Shown here: positions 9,441-18,110 of the stretch, in pieces | How positions within the stretch are numbered: position 1 is the first letter of the stretch | Layout of the letters: each line of letters starts with the position of its first letter | DNA from: Mesorhizobium tamadayense | GTDB lineage: Bacteria > Pseudomonadota > Alphaproteobacteria > Rhizobiales > Rhizobiaceae | DNA: 64,000 nt | Assembly: GCF_003863365.1 (NCBI RefSeq) | Contig: NZ_RQXT01000042.1 | Coordinates: 1 to 64,000 of the forward strand | Direction: 5' to 3' | Program-made: the position numbers and the translations under genes | The notes under the pieces: generated by a model | The model's database searches: none | Told to the model about the DNA's origin: nothing | What the model saw: the letters and a program-made list of their open reading frames with translations, nothing else

Positions 9441-9653
9441 TCAGACCCCGTCGGAAATCTTCCTGGCCTCGACGGTGATGGGAAGACGCGTATCCGGTGG
9501 AAGGTCGGGCAGGACGAACCGCCACCCGTTCTTGAGCGTTACGGTCCCGCCCCACAAGTCCTCGTTCTCGAGCTTGACGATCGGCTCTTCGAGATCCTTC
9601 TTGGGCACATACGCCGACAAGCCAGCATCGGTCCTGCGGATCATTACTTTCAT
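9441..9653 (-). CDS. fixU: NifT/FixU family protein
   Basis: 70 residues beginning MKVMIRR, with the family features KKDLEE and GGTVTLKNGW. NifT/FixU is a small protein of unknown function that accompanies nifZ or nifB in many diazotrophs and is not essential in tested species. The ATG overlaps the nifZ stop by four bases (ATGA), which fixes the start and implies translational coupling. An upstream extension of 13 residues is open but would run deep into nifZ. Confidence 0.9.
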   Translation of the reverse strand: MKVMIRRTDAGLSAYVPKKDLEEPIVKLENEDLWGGTVTLKNGWRFVLPDLPPDTRLPITVEARKISDGV

Positions 9654-9970
9654 CTGGCTGCTCCTCGGTTCGCGGGGGTTTCGACACTGCAAGGAATCTC
9701 GACGTTGTCGAGGCTCACGAGTTCACGCGCTCGCATGCCGACGATCGTGCCGCGATCGATCCATTCGACCGCATAGATGAAGAACTGCTGGAGAAAGGTG
9801 CCAATGTCGCGCACATAACCCTCGTCGCCCTTCCGCACGAGGTTTTCGCCAATCTCCCTGCCAGGATACGTGCCGTCATTCTTTATGTGTTGTGTGGCAC
9901 GGACCCGCTCACCCGGCATAAATCGTGGAGGTTTGCGGATTTCGACCTCCTGTTCGCGTCTCAGCCGCAT
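9650..9970 (-). CDS. nifZ: NifZ, P-cluster maturation protein
   Basis: 106 residues starting MRLRREQEVEI, with PPRFMPGERVRA and the KGDEGYVRDIGTFLQ segment typical of NifZ. NifZ helps convert the paired 4Fe-4S precursors into the second P-cluster of the NifDK protein. It lies between fdxN and fixU in one minus-strand unit headed by nifB. The open frame extends 13 residues upstream, but the ATG at 9970 matches family starts and follows a GGAACCG stretch, a modest ribosome site. Confidence 0.9.
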   Translation of the reverse strand: MRLRREQEVEIRKPPRFMPGERVRATQHIKNDGTYPGREIGENLVRKGDEGYVRDIGTFLQQFFIYAVEWIDRGTIVGMRARELVSLDNVEIPCSVETPANRGAAR

Positions 9971-10065
9971 GGCGGTTCCTTCTTTTCTCGGGGTGCAGGT
10001 TGTCGGCAAAGGAGTTCCAGGCGCCCTCCGGAGGCGAGCCCGGCCCTATCGTTAGCCGATTGGAG

Positions 10066-10260
10066 TCAAGCGGGAACGCAGGTCTTCGGCACCGGACATA
10101 CCGAGACGCATTGCTGCGTGTCGAAGGCTTCCTTGCATTCGGTGCACTTGTCCGGATCGATCACGTAGGTCTCGCCCTTGAACTCGATCGCTACGGAAGG
10201 ACATTCGAACTCGCAGGCGCCGCATTGGGTACATTGGGATGCGATGATCTTGAAAGGCAT
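10066..10260 (-). CDS. fdxN: 2[4Fe-4S] ferredoxin FdxN
   Basis: 64-residue bacterial-type ferredoxin. The first cluster motif is CTQCGACEFECP. The second is CTECKEAFDTQQCVSVCP, with the expanded spacing characteristic of the Alvin and nif-type ferredoxins. FdxN donates electrons for nitrogen fixation and supports NifB cofactor synthesis. It follows nifB by 32 bases on the same strand, the standard rhizobial order. Confidence 0.95.
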   Translation of the reverse strand: MPFKIIASQCTQCGACEFECPSVAIEFKGETYVIDPDKCTECKEAFDTQQCVSVCPVPKTCVPA

Positions 10261-10292
10261 TTTAACTCCTGGTTCGAGTGGAATGAGACGGC

Positions 10293-11774
10293 TCAGGCCG
10301 TCGCCGCCCGTGGTTGAATCCCAAACTTGGCAGCGTAAAGCGCGCCGATTGCAGTCTCGATGTAGTCATGGCCATAAGCGTCGATTGCTCGGATTCCAGC
10401 TTCCGCGAGCTGATCCTTGGGGCAGTCTCCGATCTTGGCGCACAGCACGATGTCTATGCCTTCCAACGCGGCGATGACGCCGTCGAGGGTGTCGTTTTCA
10501 CCCCGGCCGCCGAGGCAATACTGCTCGACCTTGCGGTGCCCGACCAAGCTGATCCCTCTCGGCGAGGCTTCATAGACCTGGAATTCCTTCGCATGGCCGA
10601 AGTGTTCGTTGACGCGGCCGCCACCCCTGGTAGCCACGGCGACGAGAAGGACCTTGCCGGAACCCGCGGCCTTGACCATTCCGATCGCCTCGCTTCTAGC
10701 TGCCACGTGATCTAGGCGCTCGTGCGCGACCACCTCTTGATAGGCTTCGCGCCTACTGGGATCGTAGGTGACCTCGCCGGGAATGCTGTCGAGCGTGAAT
10801 TCCTGGCCACGATCCTCGCCGAGCAGGCCGACGGCATCGGCCCGGCACTGCCGGCAGTGGCGCATCAACTTGGCGCCGCCTTCGAGACGATCCTGAAGAG
10901 TCTTTATCTCCATTGCATTTGGGCCGCGCTGCCTCGTCAGGCCGAAGTGAGTACCGTGCGCCGGGTCGGAAATCAGCGGCATGACGTTATGCAGGAACGC
11001 GCCACGCTCCTTGACCCATCTATTCACCTCGATCAAATGCTCGTCGTTCACGCCGGGAATCATCACCGAATTGATTTTGGTGAGGATGCCGCGCGCGGTC
11101 AGCATCTCCAGGCCCAGCCTCTGCCGCTCGTGCAGGATCCGTGCGGCTTCGATGCCGGTGTGGCGGCGATGATCGTAAAAGATCCAAGGATAGATCTTTG
11201 CGCCGACTTCAGGGTCGACCATGTTGATGGTGATCGTCACGTGATCGACATTCATATCGGCGAGCTCGGCGACATGGTCCGGCAGCGCCAGACCATTGGT
11301 GGAGATGCACAGCTTGATGTCGGGGATTTCCCTCGCAACTCGGTCGAATGTTGCCTTTGTCTTTTTCCAGTCGTAACAGGCATCGCCCGGTCCGGCGATG
11401 CCGAGTACAGAGAGCTGCGGCACCTCGTTGGCGACCGCGATCACTTTGCGTAGCGCCTGGTCGGGTGTCAGCTTTTCCGAAACGACCCCAGGCCGGCTTT
11501 CGTTGGCGCAGTCATATTTCCGATTGCAGTAGTTGCACTGGACGTTGCAAGCCGGGGCGACCGCGACGTGCATGCGCGCGAAATAGTGATGCGCTTCTTC
11601 CGAAAAGCAGGGGTGATCCTTGATCTTGTCCCAGACAGCCGGATTGATGTCGTCCGGCTTTCCCGACAAGCCGCAGGTTGAAGAGGCGCAGCCACCGGAT
11701 TTCGCGGTCGCCAGCAACTGGTCGAAGGATGTTGTGCTGGTCAGGCCTTCAAGCGAAATTATCGGTGCGGACAT
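10293..11774 (-). CDS. nifB: NifB, FeMo-cofactor precursor (NifB-co) synthase
   Basis: 493-residue radical-SAM enzyme that fuses two 4Fe-4S clusters and inserts carbide and sulfur to make NifB-co. The SAM-cluster motif is CNVQCNYC (residues ~75-82), followed by GIAGPGDACYDW. The region beyond ~370 is the NifX-like cofactor-binding domain (TRGGGRVNEHFGHAKEF), so this is the long, fused form. It heads the nifB-fdxN-nifZ-fixU unit and has its own sigma-54 promoter and NifA site (11811-11826 and 11899-11914). Confidence 0.97.
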   Translation of the reverse strand: MSAPIISLEGLTSTTSFDQLLATAKSGGCASSTCGLSGKPDDINPAVWDKIKDHPCFSEEAHHYFARMHVAVAPACNVQCNYCNRKYDCANESRPGVVSEKLTPDQALRKVIAVANEVPQLSVLGIAGPGDACYDWKKTKATFDRVAREIPDIKLCISTNGLALPDHVAELADMNVDHVTITINMVDPEVGAKIYPWIFYDHRRHTGIEAARILHERQRLGLEMLTARGILTKINSVMIPGVNDEHLIEVNRWVKERGAFLHNVMPLISDPAHGTHFGLTRQRGPNAMEIKTLQDRLEGGAKLMRHCRQCRADAVGLLGEDRGQEFTLDSIPGEVTYDPSRREAYQEVVAHERLDHVAARSEAIGMVKAAGSGKVLLVAVATRGGGRVNEHFGHAKEFQVYEASPRGISLVGHRKVEQYCLGGRGENDTLDGVIAALEGIDIVLCAKIGDCPKDQLAEAGIRAIDAYGHDYIETAIGALYAAKFGIQPRAATA

Positions 11775-11810
11775 CGAACGGCTCCGTTGCTGTAACGTCG
11801 CAGTTGAAGG

Positions 11811-11826
11811 CGCAAGAGCTATGCCA
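11811..11826 (-). promoter_or_regulatory. Sigma-54 promoter of nifB
   Basis: On the minus strand the sequence reads TGGCATAGCTCTTGCG, with GG and GC separated by exactly 10 bases, matching the -24/-12 consensus TGGCACG-N4-TTGCW closely. It lies about 37 bases upstream of the nifB ATG and has a NifA site at suitable distance. Confidence 0.85.
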
Positions 11827-11898
11827 GCTCAAAGAGCGATTTTAGTTCACCAATTGGCTTTCGGTGTCGGATTCTGTCGGTTTGCTCCGGCACAATTT

Positions 11899-11914
11899 TG
11901 TCCGGCTTCCGACA
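11899..11914 (-). promoter_or_regulatory. NifA upstream activator site for nifB
   Basis: Perfect TGT-N10-ACA (TGTCCGGCTTCCGACA), about 75 bases upstream of the -24 element. Spacing and sequence fit activation of nifB by the NifA encoded just upstream. Confidence 0.85.
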
Positions 11915-12011
11915 GTGCACAAGCGACCCCCGTCGCGAAGGGCACGGCGTCTTGCGCACGCGCAGTGTCAGGAAGACGACTCCGGCTGACGGTTGACGTC
12001 TCTTCACGACC

Positions 12012-13763
12012 CTAGAATTTCTTCAGCTCGATACCATGCCGGCGCAGAGCGTAGCCGACCTGCCGCGGCGTGAGGCCGAGGATACGAGCCGCCTTGGCCT
12101 GAACCCAACCAGCCTTCTCCATCGCGTCGGTCAGGCGGTCGCGTTCGGTCAAATGTGGGCCTATCGCGGGGCAAGCGGGATCGTTCGGGTAGACGACCTT
12201 GGCAGGCGATACCTCGCCTTCGGGAGCACCAACGCGCCGAACCGGCAACGTGTCACGCCGGGATAGTCCGTCGACGGCATTGCCGCCACGCGAACGGTGG
12301 GCTCCTTTCCAGAGGAGTGACGAAAGGCATTGGCTGTTCTGGCAGGCGAAATCCGATGGGGTGATCGTCCTTGAACGCGCAAGTGTAGCCGTCCTTTGCA
12401 CGCAGTTTTCCAGCTCGCGGACATTGCCAGGGAAATAGCATTGCGAGATCAGATCAAGCGCCGACGGCGCGAAAGCGCACTCGCGATGGTTGTCCTTGTT
12501 GAATCGGCCGAGGAAGGCGTTCGCAAGGCGTGGAATATCGCCGGCTCGCTCTCTGAGCGGAGGCAGGATGATTGGCACAACATTGATGCGGTAATATAGG
12601 TCGGCCCTGAACTCTCCAGTTACGACAGCCGTCTCGAGATCCTTATTGGTGGCGCATATGAGCCGGACATCGACCTGAAGCGTCCTCGTGCCGCCCACTC
12701 GCTCCAGTTCGCCTTCCTGCAGGACGCGCAACAGCTTGGCTTGAAAAGCACGCGAGATCTCGCCGATTTCGTCAAGTAGCAGCGTTCCGCCATTTGCCAA
12801 TTCGAATCGGCCGGCGCGCTGGGAGATAGCGCCGGTGAAGGCGCCCTTTTCGTGTCCAAACAGCTCTGATTCCAGAACGCTTTCAGACAGTGCTGCGCAA
12901 TTCAGTTTGACGAAAGCCTTCTTTCCCCGAGGTGAAAGCTTATGGATGGCCTGGGCAAAGAATTCCTTGCCGGTGCCGCTTTCGCCCCGCAGAAGCACAG
13001 TCGAATTGGTCCTTGCCACGACCTTTACGGTTTCGAGAACCTGCTTGAGTGCGGGACTTTCCCCGATGATCCCGTCGATTTTGACACGCCGATGCGTGGC
13101 TGCGTCGGACCTCTCCTCGTCCAGCCATTTCTCCGGTCTGCGTTGCTCATCGATGAACCGCTGTCGATCCATACTCAGGATGCGATGGAGACGAATGGTG
13201 CGGCCGACAAGGTCGGCGACCATGGTCAGGAAGCGTACGTCTTCGTCGCAGAGAGAGCTGGTCTCGCCGCCGCCGACGCGGTCGATCGACAATGTCCCGA
13301 GAATCTCGTGCTCAGCTTTTATCGGGATACCGACGAAGGCAATTGGGATTGTGTTGCCGCTCAAAGACGGTTGAAGGTCGGCCTGAAACAGTTCTGACTG
13401 GCTAACATCGTGGATGACGAGCGGCGCCCCCGTAGCTACGATCCTGTCTATCGCGGCCCGCGGTATGATGCGGCCAGTTCCTGATTGAGGTGGGCGGGGG
13501 CTGCCGGTGATTGCGGTAATGTCAGGCTCCGCTTCGCCATCCAGGACGACGATTGCTGCATGACGCATTTGCACAAATGAGGAGAGGGTATTCACGACAT
13601 TGGCAATCGTGATCTCAAGCCGGGTGGGGGCGGTCAGGACCTTCGATATCTCGTAGATTCCCCTGAACGAGATGTCCGCTTCGCGAATGGAGTTGATCCG
13701 TGGTTCAGGCAGGATATTCCGATGTCCTCCTTCACCGACCCGATCTCGCAGTACGTGAGTCAT
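12012..13763 (-). CDS. nifA: NifA, sigma-54-dependent nitrogen-fixation activator
   Basis: 583 residues. An N-terminal GAF domain (~35-190) is followed by an AAA+ domain (~210-440) with Walker A GESGTGKE and the sigma-54 contact loop GAFTGA, then a C-terminal helix-turn-helix (AKAARILGLTPRQVGYAL). Between the last two lies a linker with CQNSQC, the Cys-X4-Cys motif that makes rhizobial NifA oxygen-sensitive. NifA binds TGT-N10-ACA sites, several of which occur in this window. It follows fixX by 173 bases in the same direction, and no separate sigma-54 promoter was found in that gap, so it is probably transcribed with fixABCX and thereby autoactivated. Confidence 0.97.
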   Translation of the reverse strand: MTHVLRDRVGEGGHRNILPEPRINSIREADISFRGIYEISKVLTAPTRLEITIANVVNTLSSFVQMRHAAIVVLDGEAEPDITAITGSPRPPQSGTGRIIPRAAIDRIVATGAPLVIHDVSQSELFQADLQPSLSGNTIPIAFVGIPIKAEHEILGTLSIDRVGGGETSSLCDEDVRFLTMVADLVGRTIRLHRILSMDRQRFIDEQRRPEKWLDEERSDAATHRRVKIDGIIGESPALKQVLETVKVVARTNSTVLLRGESGTGKEFFAQAIHKLSPRGKKAFVKLNCAALSESVLESELFGHEKGAFTGAISQRAGRFELANGGTLLLDEIGEISRAFQAKLLRVLQEGELERVGGTRTLQVDVRLICATNKDLETAVVTGEFRADLYYRINVVPIILPPLRERAGDIPRLANAFLGRFNKDNHRECAFAPSALDLISQCYFPGNVRELENCVQRTATLARSRTITPSDFACQNSQCLSSLLWKGAHRSRGGNAVDGLSRRDTLPVRRVGAPEGEVSPAKVVYPNDPACPAIGPHLTERDRLTDAMEKAGWVQAKAARILGLTPRQVGYALRRHGIELKKF

Positions 13764-13936
13764 GCAAACACCTCAGGGGTTGTCGTCCAGGGTGCTCCTC
13801 CCAAGCGCCGTTTTGTATTCGGATTCCAAAACCACAGTGTTCACTATCTTTCTAATGTGAGGGTCATTCCGGCAGCGGCTGACGTGCCGAACTTCAAGTC
13901 CGACAGATCGCGCTCTTGAGATGATGCGCGCGCCGG

Positions 13937-14236
13937 TCATCCAAACTTGAAGAGAACACCGAAGCCGCCGCGTGGATAGTTCCATTCGATCTCGCCAGCG
14001 GTCTCGCACAATATCCGGCAGGTGCCACACTCCATGCAGCCGTCGGGGGTGATCTCCACTTGACCCTTGTCGTTCAACTCATAGCATTTTGCTGGGCAGA
14101 CGCGTGTCAGCGCGAGCAAGTTTGCGCTTGGCCTCTCGTGCGGTCGCACTTTGATATGCGGGCGGCCAGGATCGACCAGATAGCGGTTCTGGTAAAGCTT
14201 GTCCTCGACACGTGATTTCGTCACTGGGATCGTCAT
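13937..14236 (-). CDS. fixX: FixX, ferredoxin-like protein
   Basis: 99 residues. The C-terminal part carries CMECGTCRILC, ligands for a 4Fe-4S cluster, and the conserved end NYPRGGFGVLFKFG. FixX works with FixABC in an electron-transfer flavoprotein-type complex that bifurcates electrons from NADH to quinone and to ferredoxin or flavodoxin for nitrogenase. I chose the ATG at 14236 (MTIPVTKSRVEDK) because it aligns with known FixX starts. A longer frame from 14257 would overlap fixC. Confidence 0.95.
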   Translation of the reverse strand: MTIPVTKSRVEDKLYQNRYLVDPGRPHIKVRPHERPSANLLALTRVCPAKCYELNDKGQVEITPDGCMECGTCRILCETAGEIEWNYPRGGFGVLFKFG

Positions 14237-14247
14237 CTCGTCTTCCC

Positions 14248-15555
14248 TCAGCGCCACGCGAATGCCAGGCGGACCGCGTCGCTGACCAGCCCCCAGCGCG
14301 AGCGCGCCTTGATGAAGGCGGCCGTGGTCGCTTTTTCCTTCTCGATCTTCGGCGTGCCGTCGACCCGCATGAAGTTCTGCGCGGCTTGCGACATCAACCG
14401 GGGATAGGTCGTGAAGAAATTGCTGGAATTGGTGTGGAGCAAAGCCGGCATGTCTTTGTATTTTCTCAGGTCCTTGAGCACGAAGGACCTGTCCAACATC
14501 TGCTTGTAGAGGGCGAGGTTCCGTTTGGTCATAGGACCGTTGCGGCTCTTGACCTTGACGATTGCCTCAGCCGCGATGCGGCCGGAGGTCATGGCGAGGT
14601 TCGAACCCTCGCGGTGAACGGCGTTGTTCAGCTGCGCGGCATCGCCGACCACGACCCAACCGTCGCCAAAGAGCTGCGGAATCGCCTTGTAGCCGCCTTC
14701 GGGAATGAGATGCGCGGCATATTCTTTCACCTCCGAGCCAGCGATCAGCGGCCGGATCGAAGGATGGCTTTTTAAGGCATCGAGCAGGACGTAAGGGCTC
14801 TCCATCGTTGCGGCGAAATCCGAGACGAGGCAGCCAATCCCAAGTGAGATCGACTCCTTGTTGGTGTAGAGGAAGCCGAGCCCGGCCATGCCGCGGGAGG
14901 TCGTGCCCACCGCCTCGATCACGCAACCTTCATCGCCCTTGAGGCCGAACCGCTGCTCAATGACCTCTTCGGGCAGGAAATGCATTTCCTTGACGGCGAG
15001 CGCCACGGCTTCCGGCTTCAGCATCTTGCGCAGTCCGCCCCGCGTGCCAAGCAGTCCGCAGACACCTTCTGCAAGAACGATCACGTCCGCGTAGATCGCT
15101 CCGCCAGCACGATCTGTGCGGACACCGATCACCTTGCCCTTGGCATCATGGACGAGTTCCGTCACGGTCGTCTCGCACAGAACCGTGGCGCCGGCTTCGC
15201 GCACCTTGCGCGAAAACCATTTATCGAACTGGGCACGGATGATCGTGTAGCGGTTGGGCTTCGCCTCGTTGAAGTCATCCGAGCGATAGTGAATCCCGGT
15301 GTGTGAGCTGTCGTCCATCACCCAAAGCCGCTGTTCAACCAGATGCCGCTCGAGAGGCGCGTCATCCCGGAAATCCGGAATGATCTCCTCCAGCATGTTC
15401 GCGTACATGATGGCACCCTGGACATTCTTGGAGCCCGGATATTCTCCGCGCTCCAACTGCAGCACCTTCAGGCCGCGGCTTGCCATCGTGTAAGCAGCTG
15501 CGTTCCCGGACATGCCGGCCCCGATGACAATGGCGTCGAATTCGTCCTCGATCAT
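14248..15555 (-). CDS. fixC: FixC, ETF-quinone oxidoreductase-like flavoprotein
   Basis: 435-residue FAD protein with the N-terminal dinucleotide fold (AIVIGAGMSGNAAAYTMA) and the second FAD motif GWVVVGDAAQLNN. FixC is the ETF:quinone-oxidoreductase-like subunit of FixABCX and passes one electron branch to quinone with FixX. It sits 11 bases after fixB and 11 before fixX, all on the minus strand. Confidence 0.96.
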   Translation of the reverse strand: MIEDEFDAIVIGAGMSGNAAAYTMASRGLKVLQLERGEYPGSKNVQGAIMYANMLEEIIPDFRDDAPLERHLVEQRLWVMDDSSHTGIHYRSDDFNEAKPNRYTIIRAQFDKWFSRKVREAGATVLCETTVTELVHDAKGKVIGVRTDRAGGAIYADVIVLAEGVCGLLGTRGGLRKMLKPEAVALAVKEMHFLPEEVIEQRFGLKGDEGCVIEAVGTTSRGMAGLGFLYTNKESISLGIGCLVSDFAATMESPYVLLDALKSHPSIRPLIAGSEVKEYAAHLIPEGGYKAIPQLFGDGWVVVGDAAQLNNAVHREGSNLAMTSGRIAAEAIVKVKSRNGPMTKRNLALYKQMLDRSFVLKDLRKYKDMPALLHTNSSNFFTTYPRLMSQAAQNFMRVDGTPKIEKEKATTAAFIKARSRWGLVSDAVRLAFAWR

Positions 15556-15566
15556 CTCCGTCTCCC

Positions 15567-16676
15567 TTAGCTTGCAAGCTTGTCGCGACTGTGCGGCGAC
15601 AGCCGCCGGGTGAAGGCTTCCGTCAGTGCGGGCAGGAAGCGGATCGCATCGGTAACGATTCCGAGGTGAGCAAAATCGAAAATCGGCGCGTTGGGATCGG
15701 TGTTGATGGCCACGATGAGATCGGCCCCTTCCACGCCAACCCGGTGCTGGATGGCGCCGGAAATCCCCGCCGCTATGTAAAGCTTCGGCCGGATGGTCTT
15801 GCCAGTTTGGCCGATTTGCCGATCAGGCGACACCCAGCCCTTCTGGACCAGTGGGCGCGAACAGCCATGTTCGGCGCCTATCGCGCGCGCGAGATTCTTC
15901 ACAAGCTGCAAATTCTCCGCCGCGCCGAGACCGAGACCTCCCGCAACCACAACGTCGGCATAGGCGAGATTGGCCATTGCCGACTGGCTATCCGGTAGGA
16001 AACTGAGGACTTTGGTGACGATCTCGTCCTCGGTAATCGACACCTTGTGCTGGATGACACGGCCGACCGGCTTATCCGCCCGCTGCGGCATGGGCATGAC
16101 CCTCGGGCGCACCGTCGCCATCTGCGGTCGATAGTTGAGCGTATAGATTGTGCATAACAGGGAACCGCCGAAAGTCGGACGGGTCGCGGCGAGCGAACCG
16201 TCGGCATCCACGTCGAGTTCGGTGCAGTCGGCCGTGAGGCCAGTCTGCAAAGTTGTCGCCACAGAACCAGCAAGATCCCTTCCGAGTGTGGTCGCACCGA
16301 GAAGAAGGATCTCGGGTTTGTGGGTAGCGACCAGATCCGTCATCGCCTTGGTGAAAGGCTCGTTTCGATAGTCGGCGAACAGTGGCGCCTCGACGATGTA
16401 GACAAGGTCGGCGCCATAAGCGAAGGCTTCGGCAATGGCGTCCCCGATGGCCTCCCCAGGTGGGCCGAGCACGACGCCAGCAAGCTGCACCTCAAGCTTG
16501 TCGGCCAGCTTGCGACCTTCGCCGAGCAGCTCGAATGATACCGGATGGACCTGGCCGCGTTCGAGCTCGATGAAGACCCAGATGTGTCGGTAGTCCTTGA
16601 AATGGTCGGGCAGTTCCTTCTTTATGCCGGCACGGCCGGCGGTAGGGCGAGGGGTTTCTCGGTTCACGGTCGACAT
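15567..16676 (-). CDS. fixB: FixB, electron-transfer flavoprotein alpha subunit
   Basis: 369 residues from the ATG at 16676 (MSTVNRETPRP), in line with usual FixB length. The open frame continues ~80 residues upstream into fixA in another frame and is not part of the protein. The C-terminal FAD-binding domain shows LYIAAGISGAIQHRVG and VAINTDPNAPIF, typical of ETF alpha. It pairs with FixA to form the bifurcating ETF that drives low-potential electron supply to nitrogenase. Confidence 0.96.
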   Translation of the reverse strand: MSTVNRETPRPTAGRAGIKKELPDHFKDYRHIWVFIELERGQVHPVSFELLGEGRKLADKLEVQLAGVVLGPPGEAIGDAIAEAFAYGADLVYIVEAPLFADYRNEPFTKAMTDLVATHKPEILLLGATTLGRDLAGSVATTLQTGLTADCTELDVDADGSLAATRPTFGGSLLCTIYTLNYRPQMATVRPRVMPMPQRADKPVGRVIQHKVSITEDEIVTKVLSFLPDSQSAMANLAYADVVVAGGLGLGAAENLQLVKNLARAIGAEHGCSRPLVQKGWVSPDRQIGQTGKTIRPKLYIAAGISGAIQHRVGVEGADLIVAINTDPNAPIFDFAHLGIVTDAIRFLPALTEAFTRRLSPHSRDKLAS

Positions 16677-16692
16677 TGTCTGCTCCTGGTCC

Positions 16693-17544
16693 TCACGCGC
16701 CACTGTTGGAGGCGAGCTCTTGTTCCAGCGCCGGCTGGCGGGTGAAGATTGCGGCGATGGTGTGGTCAGCGATATCGCGCAACGTCTTCTCCGCAGTGTC
16801 GAGTTGCACCGCCTTTTCCGCCCGCGCAGCAGGAGCGAAAACACGCTTGACGACCGTCGGCGAGCCGCGCAGGCCACATCTGGTGAGATCCTCAATGCCG
16901 GCGTCGGCCGCACTCCACTTCAAGACCCGGCTGCGCGCGGCACACAGGGCGTCCTCAAGCGATCCCCGGCGGATCTCGTTTGTGCCTTCCAGCATGGTGA
17001 TGAGGCACGGGAGCCTGCTCTTCAGCATTTGTGTGCCGCCTTCGCAACGGCGTTCGACCTTAATCTCGCGCGCAGCGAGATCGATAGAGGCGATCTTCGC
17101 GACATAGGTGAGCTGCAAGAGACCAAGGCGCTTGGCTATGCCGGGCCCGACCTGGGCGGTGTCGCCATCGATCGTCTGCTTGCCGGTGAAGACGATGTCT
17201 GGCGCGCCGAACGTCTCGCCAATCTTGGCGATTGCCTGGGAAAGGGCGAAGGAGGTCGCCAGCGTGTCGGAGCCGGCAAAATAGCGGTCGGTCAAGAGCA
17301 CCGCGCGGTCGGCGCCGTAACCGAGCGCCTTGCGCAGCGAGTCCTCTGCCATGGGCGGACCCATACTGAGCACGGTGACCTCGCCACCATAAGCGTCGCG
17401 CAGTCTGAGTGCTTCTTCCAGGGCGAACAAGTCGTAAGGGTTGATGATGGTCGGCACACCCTGGCGCATGATCGTGTTCGTCACCGGATGGACCCGTATC
17501 TGTGCCGAGTCGGGCACCTGCTTGATGCAGATTACGATATGCAT
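16693..17544 (-). CDS. fixA: FixA, electron-transfer flavoprotein beta subunit
   Basis: 283 residues. Family features are HIVICIKQVPDSAQIRVHP at the start, INPYDLFALEEALRLRD, and TGKQTIDGDTAQVGPGIA, the NADH/FAD-binding region of ETF beta subunits. It is the first gene of fixABCX(-nifA) and has a sigma-54 promoter and NifA site directly upstream (17601-17616, 17688-17703). Confidence 0.96.
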   Translation of the reverse strand: MHIVICIKQVPDSAQIRVHPVTNTIMRQGVPTIINPYDLFALEEALRLRDAYGGEVTVLSMGPPMAEDSLRKALGYGADRAVLLTDRYFAGSDTLATSFALSQAIAKIGETFGAPDIVFTGKQTIDGDTAQVGPGIAKRLGLLQLTYVAKIASIDLAAREIKVERRCEGGTQMLKSRLPCLITMLEGTNEIRRGSLEDALCAARSRVLKWSAADAGIEDLTRCGLRGSPTVVKRVFAPAARAEKAVQLDTAEKTLRDIADHTIAAIFTRQPALEQELASNSGA

Positions 17545-17600
17545 TGGCGGTTTCTCTAGGCTCCTATCGCGATCGGGGCTTGGCAGTTCACCTTCTCGGC

Positions 17601-17616
17601 TGCATCATTCGTGCCA
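17601..17616 (-). promoter_or_regulatory. Sigma-54 promoter of fixABCX
   Basis: Minus-strand TGGCACGAATGATGCA, an almost perfect -24/-12 element (GG and GC 10 bases apart), 57 bases upstream of the fixA ATG. Confidence 0.9.
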
Positions 17617-17687
17617 AGTGTTTCGCGGGCCCTTATTCCTAGAAAATCGGTTGGTTGCTCTGAGGGTGCCGTCGTGATGACCGGATT

Positions 17688-17703
17688 TGTCGGCTTCTCG
17701 ACA
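17688..17703 (-). promoter_or_regulatory. NifA upstream activator site for fixABCX
   Basis: Perfect TGT-N10-ACA (TGTCGGCTTCTCGACA), about 73 bases upstream of the -24 element and just beyond the end of nifW. Confidence 0.9.
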
Positions 17704-17729
17704 TTGTCGCGTCTCAACCCGTGTCGCGC

Positions 17730-18110
17730 TCATTCGCTTCCGAACCGCTTCAGTGCGGAGTCGAACGGGACAAAGGCGCGGCCCGGCGTGGCGGGTTTGT
17801 TCGGATCGTGGTCCTTGAGTACCTTGAAGACCCGATGCGTAAGCGGCGAGGAAATCGCGAAGTCCTCATAGGCGCGTTCCAGCGTGGCGCGCACGCGCGC
17901 GGCGACTACCGGGTCGGGCAGACCGGAGAAATCTTCTTCGGAAAGGTATTGGCCCACCCGCTTCATGATATGGAGCCGTGAGACATTGAGCACGTTCGGA
18001 TCGTAGGAGACGCCAAGGACAGCGAAGAACTCCTCCGCAGCCGACAGGCCTTTCAGCCGCGCGAGGATGTCGGTGACATCAATAGGGCGGCTGTCAGCGG
18101 AACAATTCAT
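17730..18110 (-). CDS. nifW: NifW, nitrogenase stabilising/protective protein
   Basis: 126 residues from the ATG at 18110, which overlaps the nifV stop by four bases (ATGA). Family signatures are LKGLSAAEEFFAVLGVSYDP and RVFKVLKDHDP. NifW associates with the MoFe protein during its maturation and is thought to protect it from oxygen. It is the last gene of the iscN-nifS-nifV-nifW unit. Confidence 0.95.
   Translation of the reverse strand: MNCSADSRPIDVTDILARLKGLSAAEEFFAVLGVSYDPNVLNVSRLHIMKRVGQYLSEEDFSGLPDPVVAARVRATLERAYEDFAISSPLTHRVFKVLKDHDPNKPATPGRAFVPFDSALKRFGSE

Noticed and set aside
12620..12859. Frame opposite and inside nifA
   Set aside because: It is an alternative frame of the AAA+ domain; no independent evidence.
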